64,000 nt of DNA from Ostrinia nubilalis (lineage: Eukaryota > Arthropoda > Insecta > Lepidoptera > Crambidae): the NCBI RefSeq assembly GCF_963855985.1, contig NC_087091.1, positions 17,490,154-17,554,153 of the forward strand. The letters are read 5' to 3'. Each line of letters starts with the position of its first letter. Positions within the stretch are counted from its first letter, which is position 1. The notes under the pieces are model-generated. The model was not told the DNA's origin. It made no database searches and saw only the letters and a program-made list of their open reading frames with translations. This document shows positions 1 through 9,366 of this stretch, piece by piece. The position numbers were made by a program, and so were the translations under genes.

Positions 1-392
1 CTTGCACTCTGATCCATCTGAGAATCCCCACCTGACCAGATTGTCCTTACTACGGCCGACCTGCGTCCGAAGTCTATTTAAAGACTTCCAGGTAAGCCAG
101 GGGAGCTCATGTCCAGGTGGAGGACTCTCAGACTAATTTATTGAGATCTCGAATATTATAAGACACCACACTATAAGTCCACCTCGAAATTATCCATCGT
201 TGTTGTTAACAGCCCATCCCGTGCCGTACCTAACCGAGTCGTAACGTCGCGCCAGCGTGTCGCTGACGGCACGTTAACGTTAACGCATCGTAAATGACAT
301 GACAAGAGAGACTTCGGAAGATAATGCAGTTCCGTAGTTAAGTTAGAAGCCACAAAGCCTGATTCTCAAAAATCAATCAAAAAGTCTAGATA

Positions 393-444
393 AATGCCAG
401 GTGCGATTGCGGTCAAATACCTGCCTTGTCTAGCATAAAAAAAA
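393..444 (+). repeat. LINE 3' tail fragment
   Basis: The segment with GGTGCGATTGCGGTCAA followed by CCTGCCTTG and an A-run matches the end of the longer LINE fragments at 3165-3350 and 61549-61752. Only the untranslated tail is present. A second tail in opposite orientation lies at 520-560. Confidence 0.6.
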
Positions 445-519
445 TCCTCGTTCCTTTTTCTCTAATATTTTGATTTTTGATAGAGTTATGTTGTGCAACT
501 TTTTTTATGCATGTATTTG

Positions 520-560
520 ATTGCAATCGCACCTTATGTTAAGAGAGATGCAGTCTATAT
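520..560 (-). repeat. LINE 3' tail fragment, inverted
   Basis: Read on the minus strand, this gives the same tail (AGACTGCATC, then TTAACAT, then GGTGCGATTG) as the LINE fragments at 3165-3350 and 61549-61752. It faces the copy at 393-444, so the two could pair. Confidence 0.5.
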
Positions 561-928
561 CTAATAATACTATTTACTGCACTGATTAACCCAAAAGTTA
601 CAGAATAAAGTTCGTCTTGTGTATAAAAACATTTTTTTTGTTATCATCGAAGACCAACATCCAGAATTGAATTAATTTGTAAGTATTTAGTCTATGTAGG
701 TTAATTATTTGTGTTATTCTTAATCTCCTAATTCACTTTTAATAAATTAAAGTGTCTATATTTCACACAAGAACCCTAAAACTAGCCATCGTACTTATTC
801 AGAAGGACATTTTAAACGAACGTAGGAAACGCGTTCGGTATTCGCGCAGGTCGTTCGACAAATCGCGTTAGACATGACGTCTTTTCACTCGTTAGTGAAA
901 TACTTAGTCATTACTATGTATAGTTTAG

Positions 929-1190
929 TGGTGCCTTACCTAGTGGTATAGGTAACGCACTTCGTAACGTCAGCTACCGGGTTCGAGTCCTGCGAAGGAC
1001 AAGTATTAAGTATGGACTTTAAAATAAAAAACTAAACTCAGTAAAACTCATTTATTTCTGTAAGTAGGCTTTAAAAAAGCACTTTTACACGTCCCAGTAT
1101 TAACTCTACCACTGCTTCAGGACAATAAATGGGCCAGTGCTGAGAAGAAGCAGCGCAAGAAACTCAGTCACTATTGTCAGCCTCTTTTTC
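929..1190 (+). repeat. tRNA-derived SINE with LINE-like tail
   Basis: The head (about 929-1000) has an A-box-like TAGTGGTATAGG and a B-box GGTTCGAGTCC, spaced as in a tRNA-type Pol III promoter, but does not fold into a full tRNA. The body from about 1050 (AAGTAGGCTTT, AAAAGCACTTTTACA, CCACTGCTTCAGGACAA) is shared with 37765-37840 and partly with 41835-41880. A tRNA-like head joined to a tail that also occurs alone is the usual layout of a SINE using a LINE partner's 3' end. Confidence 0.6.
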
Positions 1191-1544
1191 ATAATAAATA
1201 ACAGTAGTATCTAATCTCGAGAAATAGTTCGCCTCTCCATCTAAATTTTACCAGCTGATCAGTCATATACCTAGTAGATATGAAGAAAGCTTTCTTAGAT
1301 TTGGTCTCATACTTTTTTTATTTGAAAAGATTCACACACGTTTAGTTCGTTGGACAGTTTTTTTGGGAGGTAAGTATCTTCATATCTCTCTTTCTATTAA
1401 AAAAGAAAACTAGATTCAAAGTTACAATAGACTGGCCGTAAATCTCATTTCCCTACAAACTTGAGTGAGGTTCACATAAAATATCTTAATACAGTGTTCG
1501 TTGAGTAAACAACCTCAGATTGTGTAATGATGAGCCAGACGCAG

Positions 1545-1612
1545 GAGCCTCCGCGGCGCCTGCGGTTGCCAGGCAACGGGGCGCCGGCGCCGCCCGCCCT
1601 CGGCGCCCGATG
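1545..1612. promoter_or_regulatory. CpG-rich island with RFX X-box-like motif
   Basis: This short, very GC-rich stretch stands out from the AT-rich surroundings. It contains GTTGCC-A-GGCAAC at 1565-1577, two inverted half-sites one base apart, which resembles the X-box bound by RFX factors. No adjacent coding exon is visible, so regulatory function is inferred only. Confidence 0.3.
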
Positions 1613-3164
1613 TAGAGCTGATAGATGTGGCAACGATAATGTTTGTTATTTTTAAAGGAGTTTAAAATACCTAGGAAATGTATTTCTCTAACATATTTCA
1701 GAATTTAAGTCGCCAATGCTTCACTTAATAATATTATTATCGTGTCACTTACAACTGGCGATCGGTTGCAATTTCAAATTAGCATCAAACATGCGTTTAA
1801 GGTCTTGAAACCCCTACATAATAAAGATAACAATCGATGTGGAAGGACTTTAAAGTGGGGAAATATTTTCTTTCTTTAATATCTAATTACTAAATTCTGT
1901 TTTTTTTTTTCAAACTGTGCTAAATGGTAGCATAATTTGCCTTCATCAGTTCATACACAGCAACCGCTCTCAACCGCGACAAAATTACAACTCGATCGAG
2001 CTAACTGCCCGCGTTCGCGGTTAGCAAACGCGGGCGTGGATGTGACATCACGGCTGGCAGGTGTGCAGTTAACTAAATTGGGTTGTATTGCCAGCATTGC
2101 CACATCTAGTGGCTCTACATCTCCGTGCCTCATAATAGTAACATATTCATGCTATCACAGCAGTTTAATGCGCACTGTAAGTGTAACGTCCGTCTGGACA
2201 CTTGGGATACGTTATAACCGGTTTATAGGACTTTTACTGCTAATTTCATAAATTGAATATGGCTGCGACAATGTTTACACGCACTTGAATGTCTAGATCG
2301 TTAAGATTTCATGCAATTACTCGTCTGTAATATTTTCAGGAAGGATTTGCAAATCGTTTCAATTCTGTTGTTATTCGACGGAATAATAAATAAATAATCA
2401 ATTACCTAACTTTAAAATTAACATTATATATCAACGGGTTAACCTGTCTGTGAATGCTCTGTTTAACCTAAATGCTTCTAAATGGATCTGTAAAATGCTA
2501 CTTACAAGTAAAATATTAAGACGAAATGAAATTATTATCGGAAGTTGAAAATTGTATAAAGACCGATAAAATGAGCGCTCACCAGAGCCTTAAAAAATAT
2601 GTACAACTAATTTATATTTTTAAACAATCATTTACGTACTTAGGTACATGTTTTTGCAATAGGTATTTTATTTTATATAACTTGGCCGTTACATGGCGTT
2701 ATAATAACACAACGCTCACAAAAAAAACAGCGATAAGACTTTATTAATGACAACAGAAATTAAAAGTTCACATAATAATTTGCCATCGCCATTCGCAGAC
2801 GCCACGCTTGGCGGGCGAGGGCAGCGGGAGATCGCAGACTGATAACAGCCTGATAAGAAAGCCACGGGTTCGAAAAGATCGGTTGGAGCACACGTGGGCG
2901 ATAATGACTACGATTAAAAGTTGGAGGTTTGAAATAAGTTGGAGCCGGAAAAGCGTTGTTAGTGGCGCCATCTTCAGATAATTACTATAATCACATCTAA
3001 AACGAGCTATTGCTTTGCTATATTCCATTTTAATATTGTTATGGTCCTCTTAATAATGTCGCGTAAGATCGCGGTAACCAAGATACATTACTCTCTGTGT
3101 CAAATGTGCAATTCAAAGCACGAAAATCGAACACGATTTATTAAGATTGTAATCATCATTATCA

Positions 3165-3350
3165 CTTTTATAATGCGAAAAGCTAGGGACTGGAATTCGC
3201 TGCCTGCTACTGTCTTTCCCGAAGACTATAAACCGGGCCTTTTCAAGGCGAGAGTGAATAGACACTTACAGGGCATATATGTACCATCATAGACTGCATC
3301 CCACTTAACATCAGGTGCGATTGTGGTCAATTAACTGCCTTGTTATGTAT
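3165..3350 (+). pseudogene. 3' end of a Jockey/CR1-type LINE
   Basis: One frame encodes the end of a LINE reverse-transcriptase protein (MRKARDWNSLPA, then FPEDYKPGLFKARVNRHLQG), a C-terminal motif of Jockey/CR1-type elements. A short 3' tail (GGTGCGATTGTGGTCAA) and an A-rich end follow. Everything upstream is missing, as expected for a 5'-truncated insertion. The same segment recurs at 61549-61752. Confidence 0.7.
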
Positions 3351-3550
3351 AAAAAAATCATACAAACATAGATCCACAAGTATACGTAGTTTGGGAGGGT
3401 TCTCAAGAGATCCAATTTACCTAACAATGTTTTTCGGAACAACGTCGTTCGCGACTACCTACATCATTCGAGTCCACAAGCTTTCCAAACTATATGAGGC
3501 AGTGGAAAAAATCGCTACAGCGTTTGTCGCAACAACGGCATTCGAAAGAA
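3351..3550. other. Left flank of the Polinton, no gene seen
   Basis: This is the host sequence next to the left target duplication. Short open frames occur but resemble no known protein. Confidence 0.5.
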
Positions 3551-3556
3551 CGTAGA
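3551..3556. repeat. Polinton target site duplication, left (CGTAGA)
   Basis: CGTAGA directly precedes the first base of the left inverted repeat and recurs directly after the right one (16206-16211). Six-base duplications are a hallmark of Polinton/Maverick insertion. Confidence 0.95.
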
Positions 3557-3622
3557 AGTAGTAGGGATTCGAGAGTTCTGGCTCACCCAACTCTGGCTCA
3601 CCTAAATCCGAAACTCCGGGGG

Positions 3623-3684
<62 letters not shown>

Positions 3685-3863
3685 AGGGGGTCACTTGGAG
3701 CGATTGCACGCATCCCTAGCTTCGTATCTGCAACGGATCCCGAGATAAACATCTGCGAATGTGTGTCCTACTTCATTTCTTAATTATTACTTTATTAATT
3801 ACCCACAACTAATGACTCCATTATTGTATGACTCACCACATTGTATTCCAAAACCAGTAACAT
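3557..3863 (+). repeat. Polinton left terminal inverted repeat
   Basis: This matches the reverse complement of 15903-16205 with scattered substitutions; similarity stops after AAACCAGTAACAT. It contains a repeated CTGGCTCACC motif near the terminus and an uninterrupted run of 56 A at 3625-3680. The right copy has 51 T. Confidence 0.93.
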
Positions 3864-3985
3864 TACTTATTACATCTAACTAATGACTACCATTACTATT
3901 ACTTTATGACTCCCTAACTTAACTAGTTTACAGGTCTCTATGATGAAGTCTAATTTACCAAGTCATTAGTAAATACGGATAGTAG

Positions 3986-3993
3986 TATAAATA
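3986..3993 (+). promoter_or_regulatory. TATA box of the rightward Polinton promoter
   Basis: TATAAATA lies about 120 bp inside the left inverted repeat and 70 bp upstream of the first ATG (4063). An identical octamer faces inward at the other end (15815-15822, minus), so each arm appears to carry one inward promoter. Confidence 0.55.
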
Positions 3994-4062
3994 CATTCAG
4001 AAAACACAACTAACTTACTTTTAAAAATAAATTCTGGCAGTGAACTTGTAACATATCTAATA

Positions 4063-4422
4063 ATGACCAATAACCAGTGTAGCAGTGTACTTTTTTCATC
4101 ATCTCATGATGATGAAAATGATTTACATTGTCCTTATTTTGATAATATTCTACTTGAAACTTGTAAAAAGGTTGAAAAAGAATTCGATCCCTATTTCGAC
4201 AAAGAGCTAGTGCAATTGTGTGAAAATGTTGAAGATTTCGATCCCTATTTCGATAAGGACCTAGTGCAATTGTGTGAAGATGTAGAAAAAAGGATGTCTA
4301 GTTTACCCAGCATTGTTTTGAAACGCAAATCTAATTATAGTATAACATATCCTAATCCAAAACGACAACGACTTGATAAAGCGTCCAATTTGAGTGATGT
4401 TGCAGATATACCACTAAAGTAG
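4063..4422 (+). CDS. Repeat-bearing N-terminal ORF, probable first exon of the polymerase gene
   Basis: This 119-codon frame starts at the first ATG after the TATA box. It holds three tandem units of about 18 residues sharing the pattern PYFDxxLxxxCxxVE (roughly residues 24-78), followed by a basic stretch with KRKSN and PKRQRLDK that could be a nuclear localisation signal. It ends in TAG immediately before a good splice donor. A second donor 4 bp upstream, joined to an acceptor at 4517, would skip this stop and continue in frame into the polymerase. It may therefore be a separate small protein, the N-terminal extension of PolB, or both. I do not recognise the repeat family. Confidence 0.7.
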   Translation: MTNNQCSSVLFSSSHDDENDLHCPYFDNILLETCKKVEKEFDPYFDKELVQLCENVEDFDPYFDKDLVQLCEDVEKRMSSLPSIVLKRKSNYSITYPNPKRQRLDKASNLSDVADIPLK

Positions 4423-4517
4423 GTAAGTTTTAAACTTTGATAGGTAATATATTTTTTCTCATAAAATATCAAAATAATGTTTAGATACTAAAATTGTTTA
4501 TTTCATTTTGTCTACAG
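4419..4517 (+). other. Probable intron between N-terminal ORF and PolB
   Basis: Two donors overlap the stop of the first ORF: GTAGGT at 4419 and the stronger GTAAGT at 4423. A T-rich tract leads to TTTTGTCTACAG ending at 4517. Splicing 4418 to 4518 keeps the frame (two bases plus one) and runs 32 open codons into the PolB methionine at 4615. Splicing from 4423 retains the in-frame TAG. This is read from consensus and frame only. Confidence 0.55.
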
Positions 4518-4614
4518 TGTCCACGTACAATGTGGTGGAGGTGCACAAAACCTTGATGAACCATCGACTTCGAGAGGTGTTGCAGAAGATACATCACAAA
4601 CTGAGAACAATGAT

Positions 4615-7600
4615 ATGGTTTCCTGTTCAGCATGTAACATCTATATTAAAAAAAGGTATTTAGCAAATCATTTTAAAAGTAACCGTCATAAAAATAATAC
4701 TTTTCAAATTCATAATGATTTGCCAAATGTTACTCTGATTGAATCTGCATTCGGAAAAAGAATTTTAACATATAGGATTACTTCAATAGCAGATGCAAGA
4801 GATCTGGAAACTGTTGAAACATTTGTTAATTCAATAAATGATAATTTAATTAAGTTATTTACAGATTGTATATTAAAGTTAAAAACTTTTAAAGTTAACT
4901 TCATTTTATGTGCAAATTTCATTCAACAAACTAAAAATTCGTTCAATATTTTTGATTTCCAAACACAAAATTATATTATTTCTGAATCTGACGATATTCA
5001 TATATTTCTCAGTTCACTGAAAGAAACTTTAGAACATAGAGTGAGTGAATTTGAGAAAAAAGATAGTGGATGGAGTCTTAAAGATATAATTAGTTTAGAC
5101 ATGAATATTAACAAATTTAATCCTTTGCATGCATCATCATTTATTGAATTACCTCATGATATTAGATTAAAAAAGGCTATTGTTAACGTTAAAAACGCTG
5201 ATGTACAATGTCTGAAGTGGGCTTTACTTTCTGCATTATATCCAGTATCGAAAAACGCTGATCGTGTAAATTCTTATATAAAAAATGAAAATAAATTAAA
5301 ATTTGACGGGGTTCAGTTTCCAGTTAAATTAGCAGATATTTCTAAAGTAGAGAAATTAAATAATATAAGTATCAATGTTTTTGGTTTAGAATTTAACGAT
5401 GACAATAAAAAACACAATGTAATTGGACCGTTACATTTTACGAAATCTAGAAAATCCAATCATATAAATTTACTCTATTTTACTAATGGGAATAATGGAC
5501 ATTACTGTTATATTAAAAATTTGTCTCGACTAGTCAGTAGACAGATCACTTCACGCAATGGTGCTATCCATATATGTGATGGTTGTTTACTATATTTCCC
5601 TAGTACTAATGCCCTTACTCTTCATCAGGAAAATGATTGTACACATATTCGTACGGTGTTGCCCAATTCAAACGTATTTAAAAAAGATTGGTTCGGTAAA
5701 AATGTTCCTAATGATAAAATATATTTTGATACATTTAATAAAAAGAAGAGAGTTCCTTTTGTAATTTACGCTGACTTCGAATCATTGTTAAAACCAATTT
5801 CTTCTTGTTCTGTGGATCCTAATAAATCATCAACCACAAATATTCAGAGACATGATGTGTACAGTTTTGGTTATTATATTAAATGTTCATATAATGATAA
5901 TCTTTCAAAATATGTAACGTATAGCGGAGAAAATTGTTCTGATGTCTTTTTACGTAAACTTCAAGATGATTTAAAAGTGATATGTAGGAAAAATTGTTTT
6001 CAAACTGCACCTCTCCCTCTCACATTTGAAAATAAAAAATATATTGAAAAAGTCACTGTGTGTTACATATGTGAGAAAACTCTAATATCCGAACAACATA
6101 TTGATCACGATTGGTACACGGGATCTTTTCTTGGAGTATCTCATGAAAATTGTAGTAGAAAATTTCATAAAATTGATTTTATACCTGTTATATTACATAA
6201 TCTCAGTAATTACGATGCTCATTTTATAGTTCACGCGTTAAATTTTGCCGAAGGCGAAGTTCAAATAATTCCTCAAAATAAGGAAAAATATATCTCTTTT
6301 TCAAAAGTTCTCCATGTAAATGATCAAAAAGTAAACTTAAGATTTATCGATTCCTTTAAATTTTTATCAAGTAGTTTAGATTCCTTAGCGAGTAATTTAA
6401 ACAATGATCAGTTTATTGAACTGCGAAAACAATATCCCAACGAAAACGATTTTAATCTGTTAAAAAGAAAAGGTGTTTTCCCTTATGAATTTATTACTTC
6501 ATTTGAAACATTAAATTCAACATCACTTCCAGAAATGGAGGATTTTTATAGTTCACTAACTGATTCAACTATTTCTGATGAAGACTACACTCATGCAAAA
6601 AAAGTTTGGTCTCAGTTCCAATGTTCGAATATGATGGAATATTCCAACCTGTACCTAAAAACAGATGTATTGCTTTTAAGTGACATATTTGAAAATTTCA
6701 GGAATGTTTGTATAAAAACTTATGGATTGGATCCTGCACATTATTATACTGCACCTGGATTAAGCTGGGATGCTATGCTTAAGTTTACACAAACTAAACT
6801 AGAGCTGTTAACAGATTTTGATAAAATAGCCTTCATAAAATCGGGTATTAGAGGTGGTGTATCTCAGTGCAGTAATCGTTATGCTAAAGCTAATAATCCC
6901 TACATGGAAAATTTTAAAGTTGATGAACCTCTTTCATATCTAACGTATTTAGATGCAAACAATTTGTATGGTTGGGCAATGTCCCAATATCTACCTATTT
7001 CCCAATTTGAATGGGTGAAAAATAATGTTGATTTTAATGTATCAATAACTTCAGATATTGGATACATATTAGAAGTAGATTTAGAATATCCTCATTATCT
7101 TCATGATAGTCATTCCGATTTTCCGTTATGTCCTGAAAATATTTGTGTTGGTGAATCTAAGGAACGAAAGTTAGTTCCAAATTTAGATGATAAGAAGAAA
7201 TATATTATACATTATAGAAATCTTATACAATGTTTAGAATTAGGAATAAAATTAACAAAAGTTCATCGAGTTTTAAAATTCAAACAAAGTCCGTGGTTGA
7301 AGAAATATATAGATTTAAATACTAATTTACGTACACTGGCAACATCTGATTTCGAAAAAGACTTTTACAAGTTAATGAACAATTCGATATTTGGAAAGAC
7401 AATGGAAAACATTGAAAAAAGAGTTAATGTGAAGCTTTTAACACATTGGGAAAATAATGGTAAAACAACAGGTGTTCAAAGTTTAATTGCGAAACCTGAA
7501 TTTCATAGTTTATCAATTTTTTCGGAAAATTTAGTAGCGGTCCAGTTAAAAAAAACAAAACTTTTATTTAATAAACCCATATATTTAGGATTTAGCATAT

Positions 7601-8157
7601 TAGATATTTCAAAAACAATAATGTATGATTTCCACTACAAATATATGAAGAAGAAGTTCCAAAATTTAAAGTTGTTATATACAGACACAGACAGTCTTGT
7701 TTATCAGATATTTTGTAGAGATTTTTATGATGAAATTAAACCAGATCTAGAAAACCATTTTGATACCTCCGACTATAAGATAGATAACATTTATGCTTTT
7801 CCTTTAGTTAATAAGAAGAAATTAGGATATTTCAAAGATGAACATAATGGTAATATATTTATTGAATTTGTAGGTTTACGATCAAAAATGTATGCTATGA
7901 GGGTAAATAATAAAATAATATCAAAAGCCAAAGGGGTTAATAAAAGTGTGATAAAAAAATTAAAGTTTGATAATTATAAGTCTTGCTTATTCGATAAAAA
8001 TATTCAACTTGCTGAAATGTATCGATTTAAATCCATGAAACATGTTATTTTTACTCAAAAAATTAACAAAATATGTTTGTCATATAATGACTCCAAGCGC
8101 TACATTATACCGGACTCAACTGAAACATTAGCTTGGGGTCATTATTCATTAAAGTGA
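4615..8157 (+). CDS. PolB: Protein-primed DNA polymerase B (PolB)
   Basis: This 1180-residue family B polymerase would replicate the element from its ends using a terminal protein primer. A C2H2-like finger (CxxC at 4-7, H19, H25) opens the frame. Exonuclease motifs are YADFES (385-390) and NYDAHF (532-537). Polymerase motif A is DANNLYGWAM (from 780), motif B is KLMNNSIFGK (919-928) and motif C is YTDTDS (1022-1027). Other Cys/His clusters lie near residues 320-345 and 485-515. Residues C199 and H296 sit in conserved-looking blocks and might mark a papain-like fold, which is speculative. Length is normal for Polintons and all catalytic motifs look intact. The frame stays open upstream of this ATG back to a splice acceptor, so the real protein is probably longer. 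Confidence 0.96.
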   Translation: MVSCSACNIYIKKRYLANHFKSNRHKNNTFQIHNDLPNVTLIESAFGKRILTYRITSIADARDLETVETFVNSINDNLIKLFTDCILKLKTFKVNFILCANFIQQTKNSFNIFDFQTQNYIISESDDIHIFLSSLKETLEHRVSEFEKKDSGWSLKDIISLDMNINKFNPLHASSFIELPHDIRLKKAIVNVKNADVQCLKWALLSALYPVSKNADRVNSYIKNENKLKFDGVQFPVKLADISKVEKLNNISINVFGLEFNDDNKKHNVIGPLHFTKSRKSNHINLLYFTNGNNGHYCYIKNLSRLVSRQITSRNGAIHICDGCLLYFPSTNALTLHQENDCTHIRTVLPNSNVFKKDWFGKNVPNDKIYFDTFNKKKRVPFVIYADFESLLKPISSCSVDPNKSSTTNIQRHDVYSFGYYIKCSYNDNLSKYVTYSGENCSDVFLRKLQDDLKVICRKNCFQTAPLPLTFENKKYIEKVTVCYICEKTLISEQHIDHDWYTGSFLGVSHENCSRKFHKIDFIPVILHNLSNYDAHFIVHALNFAEGEVQIIPQNKEKYISFSKVLHVNDQKVNLRFIDSFKFLSSSLDSLASNLNNDQFIELRKQYPNENDFNLLKRKGVFPYEFITSFETLNSTSLPEMEDFYSSLTDSTISDEDYTHAKKVWSQFQCSNMMEYSNLYLKTDVLLLSDIFENFRNVCIKTYGLDPAHYYTAPGLSWDAMLKFTQTKLELLTDFDKIAFIKSGIRGGVSQCSNRYAKANNPYMENFKVDEPLSYLTYLDANNLYGWAMSQYLPISQFEWVKNNVDFNVSITSDIGYILEVDLEYPHYLHDSHSDFPLCPENICVGESKERKLVPNLDDKKKYIIHYRNLIQCLELGIKLTKVHRVLKFKQSPWLKKYIDLNTNLRTLATSDFEKDFYKLMNNSIFGKTMENIEKRVNVKLLTHWENNGKTTGVQSLIAKPEFHSLSIFSENLVAVQLKKTKLLFNKPIYLGFSILDISKTIMYDFHYKYMKKKFQNLKLLYTDTDSLVYQIFCRDFYDEIKPDLENHFDTSDYKIDNIYAFPLVNKKKLGYFKDEHNGNIFIEFVGLRSKMYAMRVNNKIISKAKGVNKSVIKKLKFDNYKSCLFDKNIQLAEMYRFKSMKHVIFTQKINKICLSYNDSKRYIIPDSTETLAWGHYSLK

Positions 8158-8378
8158 TTTACTAACCTAATTTTATAAAGTTATTTTAATAGTGTTTTAA
8201 TAATATATAATTAGTTAACTAGATTTAAGTAATGTATCTTTATGTGATGTGTGTCTAATAATCTGTTAATCAATATTGAGAAATAAAATTATTTTTATAA
8301 CTGATGATATTTACTTTTATTTCATATTCCATTCAATTTTAGTTCAGAGTACACGTTTTAATTCCTACATAGTTAATT
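8158..8378. other. Spacer between PolB and the late gene block
   Basis: This AT-rich spacer is the largest gap between the plus-strand genes. It carries a TATAAA at 8174-8179 and an AATAAA at 8282-8287. It could end the polymerase transcript and start the one for the ATPase-to-protease block. Confidence 0.4.
8282..8287 (+). terminator. Candidate poly(A) signal after PolB
   Basis: AATAAA lies 125 bp past the PolB stop and before the ATPase start. It is a motif match only. Confidence 0.4.
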
Positions 8379-9032
8379 ATGTTTCATTTTGAACATCCTT
8401 TCACAGCTATTGTTGCTAGTCCTAGTGGTTGTGGTAAATCAAATTTTGTATGTGGGTTTATTAAAAATATCAAACAAATGTGTAATGTAGGATTTCAAAA
8501 TATCTTGTGGTGTTATGATGAAATGCAACCACTGTACAATTTCAATAATGTTAATTATTATCAGGGTATTCCTAATTTAAATATGTTTGATGGAAAGGAA
8601 CCTCAACTTATAATAATTGATGATCTCATGAGGGAAATTGATGGTCGTGTTGTCGATATTTTCACCAAAGGAAGTCATCACCGAAATTTAAGTGTATTTT
8701 ATATCACTCAAAATTTATTTCACCAGGGAAAAGGGCAACGAGATATCTCATTAAACTCAAGTTACATCATTTACTTCAAAAATCCCCGAGATAGAACACA
8801 AATTCGATATCTAAGTCGTCAACTTTCCCCAGAAAACTCAAAGTTTGTTGAGGATGCTTATAGAGATGCCACCAATAAAGCTCATGGTTATCTAATGATT
8901 GACTTGAAACAAAATACTGAAGATATGTATCGTTTCAAAACAAATGTATTTCCAAATGAGTACACCATCTGTTACATTGCTAAGAAGGGATATAAATACA
9001 GTGCATACCAACAAAAAGATCTCATTTCATAA
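8379..9032 (+). CDS. ATP: Genome-packaging ATPase (A32/FtsK-HerA type)
   Basis: This 217-residue protein would pump the element's DNA into a preformed capsid. Walker A is SGCGKS at residues 16-21, Walker B is LIIIDD ending at D81-D82, and a polar Q111-N112 follows a beta strand (YITQN) in the sensor position typical of A32-like ATPases. The length fits Polinton packaging ATPases, which are shorter than cellular HerA/FtsK. It is the first gene of the packed block, with only 2 bp before the next start. Confidence 0.95.
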   Translation: MFHFEHPFTAIVASPSGCGKSNFVCGFIKNIKQMCNVGFQNILWCYDEMQPLYNFNNVNYYQGIPNLNMFDGKEPQLIIIDDLMREIDGRVVDIFTKGSHHRNLSVFYITQNLFHQGKGQRDISLNSSYIIYFKNPRDRTQIRYLSRQLSPENSKFVEDAYRDATNKAHGYLMIDLKQNTEDMYRFKTNVFPNEYTICYIAKKGYKYSAYQQKDLIS

Positions 9033-9034
9033 CA

Positions 9035-9361
9035 ATGATTACACGAGTTACTACACATAAAGATTTTCTAAAAGCATTACATGTACTTAAACCGAAATTT
9101 CGTAAAGCATTATTAAAATCTTGTAACCAAGAAGAAATAAATTGTATTTGTGAATGCATTTATAATGTTATTCATGGTAAAATACCCATTCCAGATAAAG
9201 AAAAACAAAAATTAAATAAATATAAAAACATTCTCAGAAAACTTATTTCTAGAGGAAAAAATAATTTAAGGAAGAAAATAATTATACAGAGAGGTGGTGC
9301 TTTCTTACCCATCATCATAGGATCTGTTTTAAGTGCATTATTTAATTCGATTGTCAAATAA
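9035..9361 (+). CDS. Small basic protein with hydrophobic C-terminus, pX-like
   Basis: This 108-residue protein has a lysine-rich body, a helical central part (NCICECIYNVIHGKIP) and a hydrophobic tail introduced by glycines (RGGAFLPIIIGSVLSALF). Small genes of this form sit after the ATPase in many animal Polintons and adintoviruses and have been compared with adenovirus core protein X. A role in condensing packaged DNA or in the capsid interior is inferred from family and position. An AATAAA overlaps its stop. Confidence 0.7.
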   Translation: MITRVTTHKDFLKALHVLKPKFRKALLKSCNQEEINCICECIYNVIHGKIPIPDKEKQKLNKYKNILRKLISRGKNNLRKKIIIQRGGAFLPIIIGSVLSALFNSIVK

Positions 9362-9366
9362 AATAC

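Larger units (their letters stand above)
1..3164. other. Non-coding, repeat-bearing stretch without a recognisable gene
   Basis: No open frame here looks like a protein family I know; those present are short and lack codon structure. The stretch holds two opposed LINE tails (393-444 and 520-560), a tRNA-headed SINE (929-1190) and a short CpG-rich island (about 1545-1612). The remainder is AT-rich sequence in which I see nothing. Confidence 0.6.

Noticed and set aside
3459..3752. Open frames across the Polinton left inverted repeat with long Lys or Phe runs
   Set aside because: They are produced by translating the 56-base homopolymer and flanking repeat, not by a gene.
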